Source: JAJTFW01 sp046049215 (lineage in GTDB: Bacteria; Bacteroidota; Bacteroidia; AKYH767-A; OLB10). Taken from it: DNA of 21,110 nt. The notes beneath the pieces were generated by a model that made no database searches, had not been told where the DNA came from, and saw nothing but the letters and a program-made list of their open reading frames with translations. Positions 1 to 8,016 of the stretch are shown in pieces. Numbering within the stretch: position 1 is the first letter of the stretch; each line of letters begins with the position of its first letter. The translations under genes and the position numbers were made by a program. The DNA lies in NCBI GenBank assembly GCA_046049215.1, contig JBJOER010000142.1:1-21110 (forward strand). The letters run 5' to 3'.

Positions 1-581
1 TGTGGCGGTACGGAAATTCCTTGGAAGCGTGATTTCAGGAAATCGACCGCCTTCTCAGTCAAAGAAACAATTGCGTCTGCACGGTTGAGTAGAATCCGCT
101 CCTTGTATTTCAGAAATTTAAAAAGTAAAAAGTGGACTGGATTGGACAATTTCCAGATATTACCATCAATTTTTTCATCCGCCCACAAACCCCGCATATC
201 AAAAAGTAATTTTGTTTTAAATCTATCTTTCAAGCTCAATCCTATCATTGCAGGGAGGTAACTCCGTGCATGAATCACATCGAACGGCCTTGTTTTAAAA
301 AGCAGCCGACTTTTCCTGCTTAATTTGAAATAGGTTATCAGTGGCCCTATCAGAGGAGGTGAATACAGGTAGCTGACGTGATTCCATTCGATTCCCGCTT
401 TGATACATCGAGCCCGGATCGCATCCTCGTTCAATTTGAATGGCTGCTGTTTTTCGGCGCTGAGTATACGGATTTGGTGCCCCAGGGACGAAAGGCCTTC
501 AAGATAGGGTAGTATCTGGGCTTGCCCCAAAGGGTCTGTCAAACCATCCAGGCTGATAAAAAGTATATTTGTTGAGCTCAC
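1..581 (-). CDS. GT4-family glycosyltransferase, N-terminal part (runs off left edge)
   Basis: The minus strand is open from a GTG at 579-581 to the window edge, giving 193 residues without a stop. The protein begins with ILFISLDGLTDPLGQAQILP near residue 6. This is a typical opening of GT-B (GT4) sugar transferases found in bacterial polysaccharide loci. A DMRGLWADE segment follows near residue 130, and the Rossmann-like pattern FDVIHARSYLPAM near residue 104. The C-terminal donor-binding half lies outside the window. GTG is chosen because an in-frame TGA lies upstream and no ATG occurs between them. The gene is divergent from the membrane protein at 691. The expected role is transfer of a sugar from a nucleotide-sugar donor to a lipid-linked glycan at the cytoplasmic membrane face. 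The sugar specificity cannot be read from the sequence. Confidence 0.85.
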   Translation of the reverse strand, partial: MSSTNILFISLDGLTDPLGQAQILPYLEGLSSLGHQIRILSAEKQQPFKLNEDAIRARCIKAGIEWNHVSYLYSPPLIGPLITYFKLSRKSRLLFKTRPFDVIHARSYLPAMIGLSLKDRFKTKLLFDMRGLWADEKIDGNIWKLSNPVHFLLFKFLKYKERILLNRADAIVSLTEKAVDFLKSRFQGISVPP

Positions 582-603
582 TTGGAAGTTGATGGGTTGT
601 TTT

Positions 604-658
604 GGTAAGTTGGATGTTTTTTCCGTTTTGGCAGCTCAAAAGTAAATCATAACTTACC
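604..658. repeat. 8-bp inverted repeat across a divergent promoter region
   Basis: GGTAAGTT at 604-611 and AACTTACC at 651-658 are perfect inverse complements 39 nt apart. The right arm overlaps the -7 element at 655-662. The left arm lies in the leader of the leftward gene. It could be an operator for a dimeric regulator or a chance match. No regulator gene is in the window. Confidence 0.3.
637..644 (-). promoter_or_regulatory. Bacteroidota-type -7 promoter element (TACTTTTG) for the leftward GT4 gene
   Basis: On the minus strand the octamer TACTTTTG matches the TAnnTTTG consensus of the primary Bacteroidota sigma factor. It would start transcription near 630 and leave a leader of about 50 nt before the GTG at 581. 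I see no clear TTG -33 element upstream, so the promoter assignment rests on the -7 match and its position. Confidence 0.5.
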
Positions 659-662
659 TTTG
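655..662 (+). promoter_or_regulatory. Bacteroidota-type -7 promoter element (TACCTTTG) for the membrane protein gene
   Basis: TACCTTTG is an exact TAnnTTTG match. A TTTTG at 626-630 could be the -33 element, with a 24-nt spacer that is slightly long. The predicted transcript start is near 669 and the ATG is at 691, leaving a leader of about 20 nt. It lies back to back with the leftward element at 637-644. Confidence 0.55.
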
Positions 663-690
663 TTAGCTTAACTAAGTAGGCCGGACGTCC

Positions 691-2040
691 ATGGAATTCT
701 ATTCATTACTGGATTTTGTTCTTTTTCCAATTTACTTGCCTCTACTATACCTTGTTGCCTCCGCCTATGCACGAAGGAAGGTAGATGAATTCCCGTGGTT
801 TCGTTATTATGTGCCAGGATTAATGTTGAAAATATTTGGCGGGATATCATTCCTTTTGGTTTATACGATCTATTACCCGGGAGGAGATACGGTACAATAC
901 TTTCGCGATAGTATTTCGCTGCAGAAACTGATGTTCGAGAATTTCGATTCCTTCTCCACGGTTATGCAATCAAAGGCCAATGTGGGACTATATCAGTACT
1001 TCAGTCCTGAAACTGGGTATCCAGCCTATCTCCGTGAGGGTAAAGCATGGACCATCGTTAAAATCGGGTTCGTCTTATCAATGTTTGCTTTAAGAAGCTT
1101 CATGGTGACCACGATGTTTTGTGCCTTGATTTCATTCCTGGGTGTTTGGCATCTTTATCAGGTTTTTGTGATGGAATTCCCACGATTGCAACGCCAGATG
1201 GCGATCGCTTTCTTTTTTGTTCCTTCAGTTTTTTTTTGGGGATCTGGCCTGCTCAAGGATTCTTTTATGATAGGTGCAATCGGATTTTTTGTTTGGGGTC
1301 TTTATTACCTGGTTGTTAAAAAGCAAAAATTGATTCCGGCGATTTTAGCAGTCATCATCGCTGGATATTTGATAGTTACTGTTAAGCCCTACATCATGAC
1401 TGGACTCGTTCCTGCAATCATACTATGGGTATTGCATCGAATCCTCATGAATTTTAAGGCCGTGGTTCTCAAGACAGCCTTGTTGCCAATCTTGATGGTC
1501 GCCGGATTTGGAGTTGGTTTCGCAACGATGCAATTGTTTGGTGAAGCGCTTGCTGAATACAACATTGAAACTTTGCTGGAAAAAGCCGTTGTGACCCAAC
1601 GTGACCTTAAAAGTGATTACTACCAAGGGAACTCATTTGATATCGGTGAATTCGATTCTGATCCGATCTCTATTCTGAGCAAGTTCCCCATAGCCACTTT
1701 CTCGGCAATTTACCGTCCTCTCATTATAGAAAGCAATAACCTGGTTATGTTCCTTTCTTCATTCGAAAACCTGATCATTCTTTTGTTCAGTCTAAAGGTG
1801 CTTTTTAGGATCAGGTTTGTCGGGCTTTTCAGAAGTATTTTCAACAATCACCTTCTTACGTTCTCTTTTGTTTTTTCGCTATTCTTCGCTTTTTCCGTCG
1901 GTTTGGCAACCAGCAATTTCGGAAGTCTGGTCAGGTATAAGATTCCTTGCATACCTTTTTTCATCGCCAGTCTGTTCATTATCGAACACGTTTACAAATC
2001 CAGGACGGATGTGAATTCGGACGAAGTCGATAATCAATAA
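691..2040 (+). CDS. Polytopic membrane protein, possible polysaccharide polymerase (Wzy-like)
   Basis: The 449-residue protein has about 10-11 hydrophobic segments and a long polar loop at roughly residues 285-335. Features include a YYPGGDT segment after the second membrane span, FFWGSGLLKDS near residue 175 and SNFGSLVRYKIPCIPFF near the C-terminus. The arginine in the last motif precedes a membrane span. Membrane proteins of this size and layout in glycan loci are often polymerases or O-antigen ligases, but such families share little sequence. Polymerase is therefore an inference from topology and neighbours. The flippase in the same region has no other obvious polymerase partner here. The ATG at 691 follows the promoter element at 655-662. 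The gene is convergent with the amidotransferase gene, with only 12 nt between them. A T9 run at 1229-1237 encodes part of PSVFFWG. A different lipid-linked-sugar transferase function is possible. Confidence 0.55.
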   Translation: MEFYSLLDFVLFPIYLPLLYLVASAYARRKVDEFPWFRYYVPGLMLKIFGGISFLLVYTIYYPGGDTVQYFRDSISLQKLMFENFDSFSTVMQSKANVGLYQYFSPETGYPAYLREGKAWTIVKIGFVLSMFALRSFMVTTMFCALISFLGVWHLYQVFVMEFPRLQRQMAIAFFFVPSVFFWGSGLLKDSFMIGAIGFFVWGLYYLVVKKQKLIPAILAVIIAGYLIVTVKPYIMTGLVPAIILWVLHRILMNFKAVVLKTALLPILMVAGFGVGFATMQLFGEALAEYNIETLLEKAVVTQRDLKSDYYQGNSFDIGEFDSDPISILSKFPIATFSAIYRPLIIESNNLVMFLSSFENLIILLFSLKVLFRIRFVGLFRSIFNNHLLTFSFVFSLFFAFSVGLATSNFGSLVRYKIPCIPFFIASLFIIEHVYKSRTDVNSDEVDNQ

Positions 2041-2052
2041 GAAATCAGTTCA

Positions 2053-3975
2053 TCAGTTCCTGTGCTCAAGCATCCATTTCTGGAGCACAATGGTAATCCA
2101 GATGCGGTTGTATAGGTAGTCCTTTCCTGCAAAAAAATCACGGACCATTTTCTCCGTTTCAACAGGATTCAGTATTCCGGCCCGTTTTACAGTCTCCGGG
2201 TTGAGGTATTCTTCCACCAGGAAACGAAGTTCACATTTGAGCCATCTGTTCATGGGAATAGAAAAGCCTTGTTTTGGTCTTTCAAAGAACTTCCTGGGAA
2301 TGTATTGATACAGGATTTCTTTAAGGATATACTTAGAGATTCCATTATGGAATTTCATTTTCGGATCGATGTTTTCCGCAAATTCCACTAACCTGTGATC
2401 AAGGAACGGGACTCGAGTTTCAATCGAGAAGCGCATACTTGCCCTGTCGACTTTTGTCAAAAGATCATCGGGAAGGTAATAGAACAGGTCAAACAAAGCC
2501 TGCTGCTCCATCGCATTGAGCTTTCGAATAGCTTGGCGCGATTCGTCATTCAAATCCGGCTCCGCCAGTATTTTTTCGATTTCGTAGGTGCTTTGTGGGT
2601 TTTTCAAAATGGATGCTGAAGCCTTATTGTATGGAGGCATCAACATGGAAACTATTTCACTGTGTGTAAAAAAATACTGCTCCTGAGAAAGGATATGGCT
2701 CCGGATATTATCGGATTGCTCGTAGCGGAGCAATTGTTCGATGCGTTGGTACCTTGATGACATCAGGTGAAAGACCTGAGCAAGAGGCAACCTCATTTTC
2801 TTGAATAAGGGGTGAGCTAGTCGTCGAGCCCAACGGTACGATCCATATCCGAAAAACAGCTCGTCACCGCCCTCACCGGACAAAGTGACTGTCACATATT
2901 CACTTGCGAGCTTGGATACGAGCATCGTTGGAATCGCTGATGGATCGGCGAATGGTTCATCGTACGCTTCAAAAAATGGTTCTATCATTTTTAGTGCGTC
3001 GCGGTACGATACGATAAATTCGTGGTGGTTTGTACCAAGGTATGCGGCAATGGCCTTCGCGTGCTCCGATTCGTTGTGGCTGATTTCTTCAAACCCGATC
3101 GAGAAAGTATTCACAGGGACACTGGAATGAATCACCGCTTGCGCAGTTACAAGACTAGAGTCGATACCGCCGCTCAGGAATACTCCGAACGGCACATCAC
3201 TTTTAAGCTGGAACTGAACCGAACTCATCATCAAGTCGCTCAGCTTCACCATGGCCTGTTCCCTGTCGGATAGCAGGTCTGCACTTAATTTTTCCTCTAC
3301 CGACCAGTATTTGCTTTTCTTTATTCCATCTCTGTTCACCTTCAGCATGGTGCCAGGCTCCAGTTTGTGGATGTTACTGTATATGGTCGAAGGTGCGGGT
3401 ATGAATCCGAGATGAAGGAAATCGTGAATGGACTTATGATTCAACTCTTTTCCGATCCGGTCGATTTTTAACAGTGATTTTAGTTCGGATGCGAAAGCAA
3501 ACAATGTTCCATCCCAATAATAAAAGAATGGTTTGATGCCAACTCGGTCTCTGAAACAATAAAGCTCGTTTTTTTCAATATCATAAAGGGTGATAGCGAA
3601 CATGCCATTCAGGTGCTGGACGAATTCAGGACCCAATTGGGAAAATGCTTCAAGGATCACCTCCGTGTCGCTTGCCGTTTTTAATCGGACGAAGTCGTGT
3701 GCATTGGATTGCTTCAGTTTGGCTCCCAGTTCACGGTAATTGTAAACCTCGCCGTTATAAACGATCACAAAGCGGCCATTTGAAGAAAACATCGGTTGGT
3801 TGGCTTTCTCAGACAGGTCGATTATGGAAAGCCTTCTGTGCCCAAGGCCGCAGAATTCGTCTCTGTAAAAACCTTCAGCATCCGGTCCTCTGTGCGCAAG
3901 GGAATTGGTCATCGCACGGAGTTCGTCCTCCTGTAGCGATTTGCTGAAGCTCAAGTATCCTGCTATTCCGCACAT
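2053..3975 (-). CDS. asnB: Asparagine-synthase-type glutamine amidotransferase (AsnB family), 640 aa
   Basis: The protein starts MCGIAG, so Cys2 becomes the N-terminal nucleophile of a class II glutamine amidotransferase domain (about 1-200). That domain shows RGPD at 29-32, HRRLSIIDL near 46 and YNGEVYNY near 73. The synthetase domain has the PP-loop SGGIDSS at 268-274 and SGEGGDE at 366-372. The length is normal for AsnB. The family activates a carboxylate with ATP and transfers ammonia released from glutamine. In glycan clusters such paralogues may amidate uronic acids or other carboxylated sugar groups, so free-asparagine synthesis is only one possibility. The gene is the last of the leftward block. 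It is separated from the formyltransferase by 102 nt that contain their own promoter-like element, so it may be expressed independently. A more distant paralogue lies at 12051-13766. Confidence 0.9.
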   Translation of the reverse strand: MCGIAGYLSFSKSLQEDELRAMTNSLAHRGPDAEGFYRDEFCGLGHRRLSIIDLSEKANQPMFSSNGRFVIVYNGEVYNYRELGAKLKQSNAHDFVRLKTASDTEVILEAFSQLGPEFVQHLNGMFAITLYDIEKNELYCFRDRVGIKPFFYYWDGTLFAFASELKSLLKIDRIGKELNHKSIHDFLHLGFIPAPSTIYSNIHKLEPGTMLKVNRDGIKKSKYWSVEEKLSADLLSDREQAMVKLSDLMMSSVQFQLKSDVPFGVFLSGGIDSSLVTAQAVIHSSVPVNTFSIGFEEISHNESEHAKAIAAYLGTNHHEFIVSYRDALKMIEPFFEAYDEPFADPSAIPTMLVSKLASEYVTVTLSGEGGDELFFGYGSYRWARRLAHPLFKKMRLPLAQVFHLMSSRYQRIEQLLRYEQSDNIRSHILSQEQYFFTHSEIVSMLMPPYNKASASILKNPQSTYEIEKILAEPDLNDESRQAIRKLNAMEQQALFDLFYYLPDDLLTKVDRASMRFSIETRVPFLDHRLVEFAENIDPKMKFHNGISKYILKEILYQYIPRKFFERPKQGFSIPMNRWLKCELRFLVEEYLNPETVKRAGILNPVETEKMVRDFFAGKDYLYNRIWITIVLQKWMLEHRN

Positions 3976-4025
3976 GGTATGTACCTGTTTTCCTGCATAC
4001 GATCAAGCGGATGCCACAGACGACA

Positions 4026-4033
4026 CAAATGTA
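4026..4033 (-). promoter_or_regulatory. Bacteroidota-type -7 element (TACATTTG) upstream of asnB
   Basis: TACATTTG on the minus strand matches TAnnTTTG and would start transcription near 4019, about 45 nt before the ATG at 3975. No convincing -33 element is visible. It lies in the only real gap (3976-4077) within the leftward block, which suggests that the amidotransferase has its own promoter in addition to any read-through. Confidence 0.45.
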
Positions 4034-4077
4034 AGTAAAGAGGTGTTCGTGGTTTCTCCGAGGGCTTAGAGCCGGTT

Positions 4078-4917
4078 TTATGCCTTGCCAAGTTGTTGCA
4101 ATTCAATCAATACCAATGAGTCGGCTTGTTTCTTGATTTTTCCGGACTCAATGGCCTCCCGAATTCTGGGCATGTTTTTTAGCAGCCTGTATTTCATTTG
4201 GTTGTTCCAGTTCCGTGTGTAATAGGTCATGCCCTTGGCTATGGTATCCTGCCCTATTCCTTCAATTTTATCTTTTGAATTCATCACATGGTTGGCTGAC
4301 CGGATGTAAAGTTCATGTGCCGATTCCATCACTTTGATATGGATTTCGGATAATGTGTTGTTTCCATTCAGGTCTACACGCTCAGAAGAGATGATTCGTC
4401 CCGAGTCAATGCCCGGGTCAATCCACATCACAGTATTCCCGATAAGATGAAAATCTCCGTTTGCGATGCACCAGTTGGTGCAATTTGGTCCGCCTTTCAC
4501 ATAGGGAGAAAGACCGGTATGTAGATTCATGATGCCCAGTCTGGTCGGGCTGCCCAGCATTTCTTTACGAACCAGACTGGTGCCTGAAACGAGTATGAGA
4601 TCCGGTGTTCGACTCTTGGAGAATTCTATTGCATTTTCGGAATTGATCGTCGGGGTTTCGAGAATTTCGGCATCGGGCCACGAGGGGAAATCCTTGTCAT
4701 ATTTTTTCATCAGTGTCGACCATGATTTACGGATCTCGTTAAATAGCAGTCGATCGATGATGGAGTTGAATATTTTCTTCGGGCTGTATAAAGGTTTGCC
4801 CCCAGTACGTTTTTCAATAACTATTCCGGAGATATTGAATTTTTCAGCGAGTTTATTGGCAAGTGCCCGTTGGTTTGGCTGGCTGCCGAACCACAATAAA
4901 ACGCTCCCCTTGCTCAT
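4078..4917 (-). CDS. Formyltransferase-family protein (possible sugar N-formyltransferase)
   Basis: The 279-residue protein carries the signature of the N10-formyltetrahydrofolate-dependent formyltransferase fold. NLHTGLSPYVKGG near 131 contains the catalytic Asn131-x-His133 pair, and WIDPGIDSGRII near 165 contains the partner aspartate (Asp167 or Asp171). The family includes methionyl-tRNA formyltransferase and sugar-amine formyltransferases. The protein lacks the length and C-terminal tRNA-binding domain of Fmt, and its neighbours are glycan genes. Formylation of an amino sugar is therefore the best guess; acylation or hydrolysis of a related substrate is possible. The N-terminus (VLLWFGSQPNQRALANKLA) is a Rossmann-type opening. 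The ATG overlaps the deacetylase stop by 4 nt (ATGA), so the two are likely translationally coupled. Confidence 0.75.
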   Translation of the reverse strand: MSKGSVLLWFGSQPNQRALANKLAEKFNISGIVIEKRTGGKPLYSPKKIFNSIIDRLLFNEIRKSWSTLMKKYDKDFPSWPDAEILETPTINSENAIEFSKSRTPDLILVSGTSLVRKEMLGSPTRLGIMNLHTGLSPYVKGGPNCTNWCIANGDFHLIGNTVMWIDPGIDSGRIISSERVDLNGNNTLSEIHIKVMESAHELYIRSANHVMNSKDKIEGIGQDTIAKGMTYYTRNWNNQMKYRLLKNMPRIREAIESGKIKKQADSLVLIELQQLGKA

Positions 4918-5840
4918 AAGTGTACTATGTTTTTAATTCTCTGCTGCATTCCTTTCATTCGAAGCCAGGTCTTGAGTCTATTCTCCTGGTACAATTCAAG
5001 TCTTGGTAAAGCAAACCTGTTGTCCTCATTCAAATTGGACACCCTTTGTTCAACAGCCATTCCCATCAGGTATCCTGCTTCTTCAGATAACCTTGTTGTT
5101 CTCTGGTCAAAGGATCCGACGGGATAGGCTATCGCAATTGGTGTGATACCGGTTTCATCGGTAATTCGCTGTCGTGAGAATGCAAGTTCGTACCGAATGC
5201 GCTCATCGTCTTCCAAAGTCGCTAGCGGTGGATGGTTAACCGTATGAGAACCGATAGTGAACCCTTCACTGATGAGTTGCCTGATGTCTTTCCAGTCCAT
5301 CATCGGATTCTCTTGATTGACATCCAAAAGCTTGCTTTTGATTTCTTCCATGACCTCGGATCTGTATTTTTCATCCGCTGATTTCAAATGGCGCTTCAGT
5401 TGGAAAGAATACTTGGCCTTATTGCTTATGGATTGGAGCTTAGCGGATTGCAGGTTGGTGTCAATAATACTATCCAGCCTGATGTTTTTCATTTTTGTCT
5501 CCAAAAGCAATTGATCAAGTGAATAGGTCCATGTTGCCAGGCCATGGTCCATGCATGATGTCACGACATAGAAGGTCGCAGTAAGGCCTTGTTTACTTAG
5601 GATAGGGGCGGCGTACTCGAGATTATCCTTGAAACCGTCATCGAATGAAATAGATGCAAGCGGCTTACTTGTCTTTATGGTTTTGCCATTAATGACTTCG
5701 TATAGCTCGTCCAGGCCAATTACTGTATGATTTTTAGCTATGTACCTGGTCACCTCTTGGAATCTCTTTGTGGTCATGGGAGGCCAGAGGGGATCTTTGC
5801 TATCGTTAACCCGGTGGAACAGGAAAATACTTGTTCTCAT
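4914..5840 (-). CDS. Polysaccharide deacetylase (NodB-homology, CE4 family)
   Basis: The 308-residue protein has the NodB motifs in order. SFDDG at 65-69 carries the catalytic-base aspartate and a metal-binding aspartate. The metal histidines are at 199 and 203 in SHTVNH (H-x3-H). AYPVGSFD near 238 corresponds to the conserved YP(F/Y)G segment. A lysine-rich insert of about 90 residues (roughly 105-185) lies between the first two motifs. There is no signal peptide, so a cytoplasmic or membrane-face role is likely, such as removing an N- or O-acetyl group from a glycan precursor. An N-deacetylase next to a formyltransferase suggests a swap of acetyl for formyl on an amino sugar, which is inference. 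The start ATG lies 2 nt downstream of the GT-C gene's stop codon, and the stop overlaps the formyltransferase start. Confidence 0.88.
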   Translation of the reverse strand: MRTSIFLFHRVNDSKDPLWPPMTTKRFQEVTRYIAKNHTVIGLDELYEVINGKTIKTSKPLASISFDDGFKDNLEYAAPILSKQGLTATFYVVTSCMDHGLATWTYSLDQLLLETKMKNIRLDSIIDTNLQSAKLQSISNKAKYSFQLKRHLKSADEKYRSEVMEEIKSKLLDVNQENPMMDWKDIRQLISEGFTIGSHTVNHPPLATLEDDERIRYELAFSRQRITDETGITPIAIAYPVGSFDQRTTRLSEEAGYLMGMAVEQRVSNLNEDNRFALPRLELYQENRLKTWLRMKGMQQRIKNIVHL

Positions 5841-5842
5841 GT

Positions 5843-7282
5843 TCAGCCTTTGTGAAACTTGGAACGACGGTGGTGAAAAGCAGCGGATATTATGAAGGCT
5901 GCCGGAATAAGAAGCAGGATGTCACAATGCAGAAGATACCGTATTTCGATGTTGCGGTAAATGAAGCAGAGGAACAGATACCAGAGAATGAAATAAACGA
6001 ATATGAATGTTGAGAAACAAGGGTCAAACCATCTCTTTTTACGGTTCATCCAAAGTGCTATCAATCCCAGGAAGATCATCAGAGTCCTGCCAAGGAAAAG
6101 ACCGGATGCAGCCAGTTTGACAATAATGCCCTTGTCCCCATAAAGGTTGAACTTGAAGAGGGCCTTTTTCAGGTTCGATAGGGGAGTGTACAGGTAATGA
6201 TGAAATGGATTTTTCCTGATTTGCGAAGCTTTCAGTTCTTTGAAATTGGTTACGATCAGTGAATCGCAATTAGCCGTTTTTGATATCGGCTCATCAATAA
6301 GTCCTGCATGCAGTTTGAAATAACTGAAGCCGGTTCCGCACGTCCGGCACAAATCAATGGTCTCGGCCATCAATAACGAGTCATGCCCATCAAGTTTCAC
6401 CGACTCAGGCCAAACAACCTGCTGGTCCTCTATAATTTGCTGGTATTGCGGTTGATGATCAGTCTTTATGGCAAAAATGAAATCCATAAAAGCCAGGTAA
6501 TCGGGTGACCAGTGCTTGCCAACCCGAAGGTCCTGAGAGAAGACCATGCGCTGGTGCATGAGTACGTTTCGCAATGGCCATGTTCCGTAGGTGAGTAAGA
6601 ATGCCGATGAGAATACAATCAGAAACCGAAAAGGATTAGTCCTCCAATTGCGCCTAATAAGATAGAGCAATGCTCCCGGTAGAATGAAAAAACACTGAAG
6701 CCTTGTCAACACCGCAAGTCCGAGGAAGATTCCGGCCAGTGCCATTCTCTTGTTAGAAGGATTGGATGTGATCAGCCAGGTTGTTGTTAGCAGGAAGAAA
6801 ACGCTTATGGATTCGGCATACAATACAGGAGACCAGACGATGATAAAAGGGTAGGCTGCATATAAAAATGCTGCTGCCTCTGCAGATTTTCCGTTCAATT
6901 GGATGTTGAGGCAGATTCGGTAAACGAGCCAGATACCGATACAATCAAGAGCAACCTGAAACCAGGACAATAGCGACAAGGCGGAATCTAGATTTTGTCC
7001 GGTGATCAGGTAGAAAATGCCAATGACAAATGCATAGCCCGGAGGTCTGAAAAACCGGGCGTTAGGTTCGTTCGGGTCGCTCGTGTATTCTCCATGATGA
7101 ATGAGATTCAGGATGGAGTCGATCCAGCCGTAAGTATCGCCTTGAACCTTGAAATCTTCCTGGCCGAAATAAAAACTTCCGCCGTAGAGGCTGAACAGGA
7201 TCCGTAGTACGGCACCAAGGAAAATGATCAGCCCGATACGGAACTGTCCTTTATCAGAGGTCAGGCTGAAGGTTTTTTCCAT
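5843..7282 (-). CDS. GT-C membrane glycosyltransferase (ArnT/PMT-like)
   Basis: The 479-residue protein has an N-terminal membrane span (about 15-35). A first external loop with acidic residues (GQEDFKVQGDTYGW) follows, and then RPPGYAFVIGIFYL near residue 80. The PPGY motif and the acidic first loop are typical of ArnT/PMT-type lipid-phosphate-sugar transferases. About ten further hydrophobic segments follow. A polar loop between roughly residues 245 and 340 contains LCRTCG, a CxxC pair that may be a disulfide or a metal site. The family moves a sugar from a polyprenyl-phosphate donor to an acceptor on the periplasmic face. The GT2 transferase two genes upstream is the expected donor-synthesising partner. 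The start overlaps the methyltransferase coding end by 22 nt, and the deacetylase follows 2 nt later. Confidence 0.8.
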   Translation of the reverse strand: MEKTFSLTSDKGQFRIGLIIFLGAVLRILFSLYGGSFYFGQEDFKVQGDTYGWIDSILNLIHHGEYTSDPNEPNARFFRPPGYAFVIGIFYLITGQNLDSALSLLSWFQVALDCIGIWLVYRICLNIQLNGKSAEAAAFLYAAYPFIIVWSPVLYAESISVFFLLTTTWLITSNPSNKRMALAGIFLGLAVLTRLQCFFILPGALLYLIRRNWRTNPFRFLIVFSSAFLLTYGTWPLRNVLMHQRMVFSQDLRVGKHWSPDYLAFMDFIFAIKTDHQPQYQQIIEDQQVVWPESVKLDGHDSLLMAETIDLCRTCGTGFSYFKLHAGLIDEPISKTANCDSLIVTNFKELKASQIRKNPFHHYLYTPLSNLKKALFKFNLYGDKGIIVKLAASGLFLGRTLMIFLGLIALWMNRKKRWFDPCFSTFIFVYFILWYLFLCFIYRNIEIRYLLHCDILLLIPAAFIISAAFHHRRSKFHKG

Positions 7283-8016
7283 GCCAGCAAGTACGATATA
7301 CCGATCGGAGCAGGGATGCCCCGTTTCAACCAGGTGTTTTCAATCAGAAATATACGCAGGAAAAACGGCTCCACCCAATTGAACATCGATATGCTGAAAT
7401 CAGAGCCCGAACCTTGTCTGATAATTTTGCTTTTATTCTTGAATACCCGTGTAAGCAGACGGAAAATACTCACGGGTAGAAATAGCAGTGAATTGAAATA
7501 ACTTGAAAACACAATCGTTTCCGCCTCTGGAAAAAGGTTCTTGAAGGATTTGGACGTGTAGCGTCGAACATGGTGGTTTACAGTGTCATGATCACTCCAT
7601 AGGAAATTGAATGCGGGCACAGTGCACATGACAAGACCTTGTCTTTTACAGACACGACGAAGCTCCCGGGTGGCTTCTTTGTCATCTTCAACGTGTTCAA
7701 CTACATCGAAAGCACAGACAAGGTCAAATGAATCATTCGCGAAAGGGAGCTCGGTGACGGATGCATGTATGACCTCCATTTTCAATTCTTTACGGAGGAA
7801 TTCGCAGCAATGCAGATCGTATTCTACCGAAGTTACCTCTCCGAAAGCGGAGAGCATTTCGGTTGTAGCCCCGGTAGCGGCTCCCACATTCAGAATTTTC
7901 AGTCGGGTGGCGGGATTCAGCCGGGCAATCTGACTTCGGAGGATGGCAGCGCGCGCGACAAACCACCAATGCTGCCGTTCGAGTTCAAAGTACTCCTTGT
8001 AATAGTTGCTATCCAT
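7261..8016 (-). CDS. Class I SAM-dependent methyltransferase
   Basis: Reading from the ATG at 8016 gives 251 residues beginning MDSNYYKEYFELERQHWWF, a frequent opening of this methyltransferase group in glycan loci. An upstream in-frame TTG at 8025 would add MRR but is a poorer start. The SAM-binding motif I is ILNVGAATGATTEML (about 41-55), so the first conserved acidic position is Asn rather than Asp or Glu. VEYD near 64 supplies the acidic residue after strand two, and FDLVCAFDVVEHVEDD near 97 is motif post-II. A hydrophobic stretch near residues 165-185 may touch the membrane. The substrate is not known; a sugar or lipid-linked glycan is likely. The gene overlaps its neighbours by 8 nt upstream and 22 nt downstream. 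Confidence 0.85.
   Translation of the reverse strand: MDSNYYKEYFELERQHWWFVARAAILRSQIARLNPATRLKILNVGAATGATTEMLSAFGEVTSVEYDLHCCEFLRKELKMEVIHASVTELPFANDSFDLVCAFDVVEHVEDDKEATRELRRVCKRQGLVMCTVPAFNFLWSDHDTVNHHVRRYTSKSFKNLFPEAETIVFSSYFNSLLFLPVSIFRLLTRVFKNKSKIIRQGSGSDFSISMFNWVEPFFLRIFLIENTWLKRGIPAPIGISYLLAWKKPSA

Noticed and set aside
2044..2059. Tandem 8-bp repeat ATCAGTTC twice across the asnB stop
   Set aside because: Too short to mean more than chance duplication; no structure or regulatory role visible.
2061..2089. Inverted repeat TGTGCTC / GAGCACA as a terminator for the membrane protein gene
   Set aside because: It lies within the 3' end of the asnB coding region, has a 15-nt loop and no T tract.
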